A stretch of 8,315 nt of DNA, from positions 1-8,315 of the forward strand of contig JAJYSL010000191.1 in assembly GCA_021793595.1 (NCBI GenBank), read 5' to 3'. Numbering within the stretch: position 1 is the first letter of the stretch; every line of letters starts with the position of its first letter. Under the pieces are notes generated by a model. The model did not search any database, was not told the origin of the DNA, and saw only the letters and a program-made list of their open reading frames with translations. Below, piece after piece: positions 6,136 to 8,315 of this stretch. The translations under genes and the position numbers were made by a program. Origin of the DNA: Acidobacteriota bacterium. Its GTDB lineage: Bacteria > Acidobacteriota > Terriglobia > Terriglobales > Acidobacteriaceae.

Positions 6136-7581
6136 GTGGGAGCTATTACCGCATTGAATTCTTCACCAATCATCACGATTTTTACGACACCGCCGCGATC
6201 GCGGACAAGTCCCGACTCTTTTGTGGTCTCGGTTCTGCTGCATGGTTTGGTGTTTGGAATCACGATACTGACCATCATCGATTCACCTCGCATCGACGAT
6301 AGTCCTGCTCCCCAGCGTTATACGATCAAGGTGGTCAAGCTGCAGGGCATCCAGCCGCAATTGCACTGGTCTCCCGCAAGTACGTCGTCGCAGGTTGCCG
6401 CGAAATCGCAGATGCAAGCGCCACGCTCTGCAGGACAATCAGCCGCGGCCGCTCCTAAATCGCTCGCGTATCGAACGTCCGCAGCCATGACATTGGTCCA
6501 GCCGGATGTTGAGCAGAAAATACCACTTCTGATGAAGGCTCCTATTCCGCTGGTGGTCATGTGGACGCCGCCAAAGATGCCGGTTCAGAAAATTATTCCG
6601 CTTCCTTCTCCACCGGCGGCAGTGGCGAACGTCCATCCATCCCTTGCCATGCCTAACCGTGAATTGCTTGTCTCCAACATGAAGCTTTCTTCCACATCCT
6701 TTGTTTCGACGACCCTTCCTGTCCCCGCGAGCACAACCTCGCCGATCATCCTGCCAGGAGTTCAAGTGCCGCATATCCCCGCGACAGTGACCAGTCAATC
6801 GGAACATGCAACGCCGGCAACTGTGTTGTCTGTCTCGGATGTTCTGCCAACAGAAGGGGTCATTGCGCTGCCTCCCGCGAATCAAGTCGCCGCAGTGTCC
6901 AGTTCCGACTCGTTCGTACCAGGGCGGCCAAACAGCACCTCCACTACGGGTAATGGAACCGCAGTGGGCAAACAAAACGGGAGCGGATCCGGAGGGACAT
7001 CCGGCAATCTAGAAGGTCTATCGGCTGCCCCGACGGGGGCGCCGCCCGGAGGAAATGGCGCAAAAACGAGTTCCATTTCTGCATCGGACTCGGGATCTGC
7101 ATCCGGGGGTGGACCGACCATCCTCCGCATCCAACGCCCGCGAGATGGTCACTTTGGCGTGGTCGTAGTGGGAACTTCCGCAGCAGAAGAATACCCTGAA
7201 GCAGCGGGAGCGTGGGCTGACAGGCTTGCGTATACGGTTTACGTGCAAGTGGGCGAAGCCAAGAGCTGGATCCTGCAGTATTGTTTGCCGCGCGTGCAAC
7301 TAGCTGCGGGCGACGCCGCTCGCCCGGATGCGCCATGGCCATACTTCATCGCGATACCTCACCTTGCCCCCGGAGACTCCGATACCGATGCCCTGCTAGT
7401 ACATGGTTTTATTGATGCCGAGGGAAGATTCGAGAAACTGGCGGTCGTGTTTCCCGCAGAATTTCCGCAGGCGAAGTTCGTTCTCAGCGCACTTCAGCAG
7501 TGGCAGTTCCGCCCCGCCGCGGAGAACGGGAAATCGACCGCTGTCGAGGTGCTGCTCATCATCCCCGAAGACGGCGAATAA
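6136..7581 (+). CDS. TonB-like protein: membrane anchor, long Pro/Ser/Thr linker, TonB-type C-terminus
   Basis: 481 residues. One membrane segment lies at about 28-48 (SFVVSVLLHGLVFGITILTI). Residues about 57-355 are a low-complexity Pro/Ser/Ala/Thr region turning Gly/Ser-rich near 305-350, able to span the periplasm. A C-terminal globular part follows. Its end resembles a TonB C-terminal domain: HGFIDAEGRFEKL, then ALQQWQFRPA and a final beta strand. The stretch before it (about 355-430, RPRDGHFGVVVVG, WADRLAYTVYVQVG) is not one I recognise. No ExbB/ExbD genes are in the window, so energy transduction is unproven. The start is uncertain: an in-frame TAG at 6103 leaves GTG 6136 or TTG 6154, neither with a good ribosome site. 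A 13-codon ATG reading frame from 6116 ends in a TGA overlapping that TTG. It lies inside the Tad cluster on the opposite strand, with its own sigma-54-type promoter. Confidence 0.8.
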   Translation: MGAITALNSSPIITIFTTPPRSRTSPDSFVVSVLLHGLVFGITILTIIDSPRIDDSPAPQRYTIKVVKLQGIQPQLHWSPASTSSQVAAKSQMQAPRSAGQSAAAAPKSLAYRTSAAMTLVQPDVEQKIPLLMKAPIPLVVMWTPPKMPVQKIIPLPSPPAAVANVHPSLAMPNRELLVSNMKLSSTSFVSTTLPVPASTTSPIILPGVQVPHIPATVTSQSEHATPATVLSVSDVLPTEGVIALPPANQVAAVSSSDSFVPGRPNSTSTTGNGTAVGKQNGSGSGGTSGNLEGLSAAPTGAPPGGNGAKTSSISASDSGSASGGGPTILRIQRPRDGHFGVVVVGTSAAEEYPEAAGAWADRLAYTVYVQVGEAKSWILQYCLPRVQLAAGDAARPDAPWPYFIAIPHLAPGDSDTDALLVHGFIDAEGRFEKLAVVFPAEFPQAKFVLSALQQWQFRPAAENGKSTAVEVLLIIPEDGE

Positions 7582-7613
7582 GCCCCTCACGTCGATTCTC
7601 GATTGGAAGCGGC

Positions 7614-8147
7614 TTACTGCGAGATCACCATCGAAGATGTACTGCTCATGGCGAGTACACTGCTTCGAATGAACGGAATGGACAAGGGAAAGTTGTAATT
7701 AACCGTAACCGTGACCAAATTTCCCGGATTGTTGCAGGCCGCGGATGGGGAACATGTTCCTCCCGCAGGATACGGAGCATAGGTCGTTGTCACCGTGGCA
7801 GTGGGTTGGATTCCAGGAAATCCAAGGTTACGGACGTAGCTTTGAATCTGGGCTGTGGTCACTGTGCAGGAAGCACCGCCCACCTGACAGGCCGATCCGT
7901 GAACCATTGCATAGCGGGAAGCTTCTCGTGCGGCATCGGAGATGAAGTGATAGGTGTAGAGAGCCAGGCACATTTCAATCAACCCAAACAAGATTATGGA
8001 CAAAACAATCATGGTGAGTGCCGCTTCCACCATTGACGCGCCCTCATCCTTTAGAAAAAGGGAATGTATTCGACCCATCCACTGAGGAGAGGTTACGGCG
8101 CGGCCTTCCGAGGGGGCGGAGCCGAATTTTATTGGCGACATTCTCAT
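7614..8147 (-). CDS. TadE-like minor pilin / pseudopilin
   Basis: 177 residues. After a basic N-terminus the motif EGASMVEAAL (35-44) marks a TadE-family prepilin-like site, followed by a membrane helix at about 41-64. The helix leads into DAAREASRYAMVHG (71-84), typical of TadE-like proteins. The periplasmic part has four cysteines (87, 94, 132, 138). TadE/TadF proteins are processed by the Tad prepilin peptidase and act as minor pilins. The ATG at 8147 overlaps the upstream gene's TGA (ATGA), favouring it over the ATG at 8141; the ribosome site is weak, which fits coupling. The gene converges on the TonB-like gene with only 32 bases between stops and no recognisable terminator there. Confidence 0.88.
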   Translation of the reverse strand: MRMSPIKFGSAPSEGRAVTSPQWMGRIHSLFLKDEGASMVEAALTMIVLSIILFGLIEMCLALYTYHFISDAAREASRYAMVHGSACQVGGASCTVTTAQIQSYVRNLGFPGIQPTATVTTTYAPYPAGGTCSPSAACNNPGNLVTVTVNYNFPLSIPFIRSSVLAMSSTSSMVISQ

Positions 8148-8315
8148 TGCTCTACTCGCATGATTGCCTGGCCAGTCAAAGTAAACGTCCTTGGAAGCCC
8201 GGGGTAATGGAACAAGGGATCCACTGTTCCGGATGTAGTGACCGTGACGTACTCGATGATTCGCGCAGGAGCGGGACAGTTGAGAAGCGCGGTCGAACAG
8301 GTAAGCGCCGCACCC
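8144..8315 (-). CDS. C-terminus of a second TadE/TadG-like protein (5' part beyond window)
   Basis: The last 56 residues of a minus-strand gene entering from the right edge (in frame from 8314). The visible part contains TCSTALLNCPAP, a strand-rich stretch EYVTVTTSGTV, and ends TFTLTGQAIMRVEQ. This ending is common to TadE/TadG-like proteins, and it overlaps the next TadE-like gene by ATGA. The diagnostic N-terminal helix lies outside the window, so the family call rests on this ending and on the neighbour. Two cysteines are visible. Confidence 0.65.
   Translation of the reverse strand, partial: GAALTCSTALLNCPAPARIIEYVTVTTSGTVDPLFHYPGLPRTFTLTGQAIMRVEQ

Noticed and set aside
6439..6975. 178-codon minus-strand open frame
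   Set aside because: Cys/Arg-rich shadow opposite the Pro/Ser/Thr linker of the TonB-like gene.
7582..7613. Possible bidirectional terminator between the convergent TonB-like and TadE-like genes
   Set aside because: Only a 4-base TCGA repeat is present in 32 bases; no convincing stem-loop or T-run.
8147..8315. In-frame upstream extension of the TadE-like gene to the window edge
   Set aside because: This frame is open, but another frame ends in a TadE/TadG-like C-terminus with an ATGA overlap, which explains the region better.

Overview
The window is most of the pilin, outer-membrane-channel and minor-pilin part of a Tad (tight adherence, type IVc pilus) locus from a moderately GC-rich Gram-negative bacterium. 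A Tad locus combined with a DUF192 gene, an Ig-like (Big2) lipoprotein and a long-linker TonB-like protein looks most like Acidobacteriota. That placement rests on family knowledge and is an inference; no rRNA or other marker gene is present.

Layout, left to right: (1) 1-792, minus: 3'-truncated family-2 glycosyltransferase of the polyprenyl-phosphate type. (2) 809-1469, minus: two tandemly duplicated Flp pilin genes, each followed by a stem-loop. (3) 1470-1765: gene-free leader of the pilin unit with a sigma-54-type promoter element. (4) 1766-5851, minus: a compact unit read cpaB, cpaC (secretin; GTGA overlap), Ig-like lipoprotein, DUF192 protein. (5) 5852-6135: divergent control region with a sigma-54-type element facing each way. 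(6) 6136-7581, plus: a 481-residue TonB-like protein, the only plus-strand gene. (7) 7614-8315, minus: two TadE-like minor pilin genes overlapping by ATGA, the second cut by the window edge. The Tad ATPases, platform proteins and prepilin peptidase are not in view and are expected beyond position 8315 or elsewhere.

How it fits together: the Flp proteins would form the fibre after cleavage by a prepilin peptidase, the TadE-like proteins would be minor pilins, CpaC the outer-membrane channel and CpaB its periplasmic partner. The lipoprotein, DUF192 protein and TonB-like protein are candidate accessory parts placed there by context only.

The most notable signal is regulatory. The pattern TGGC-N7-TTGC, the core of the -24/-12 promoter recognised by sigma-54 (RpoN), occurs three times. 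All three are intergenic and correctly oriented, 38-52 bases of predicted leader upstream of the second flp gene, cpaB and the TonB-like gene. I found no other copy in a by-eye scan of both strands. This suggests one sigma-54/activator regulon that includes the divergent TonB-like gene.
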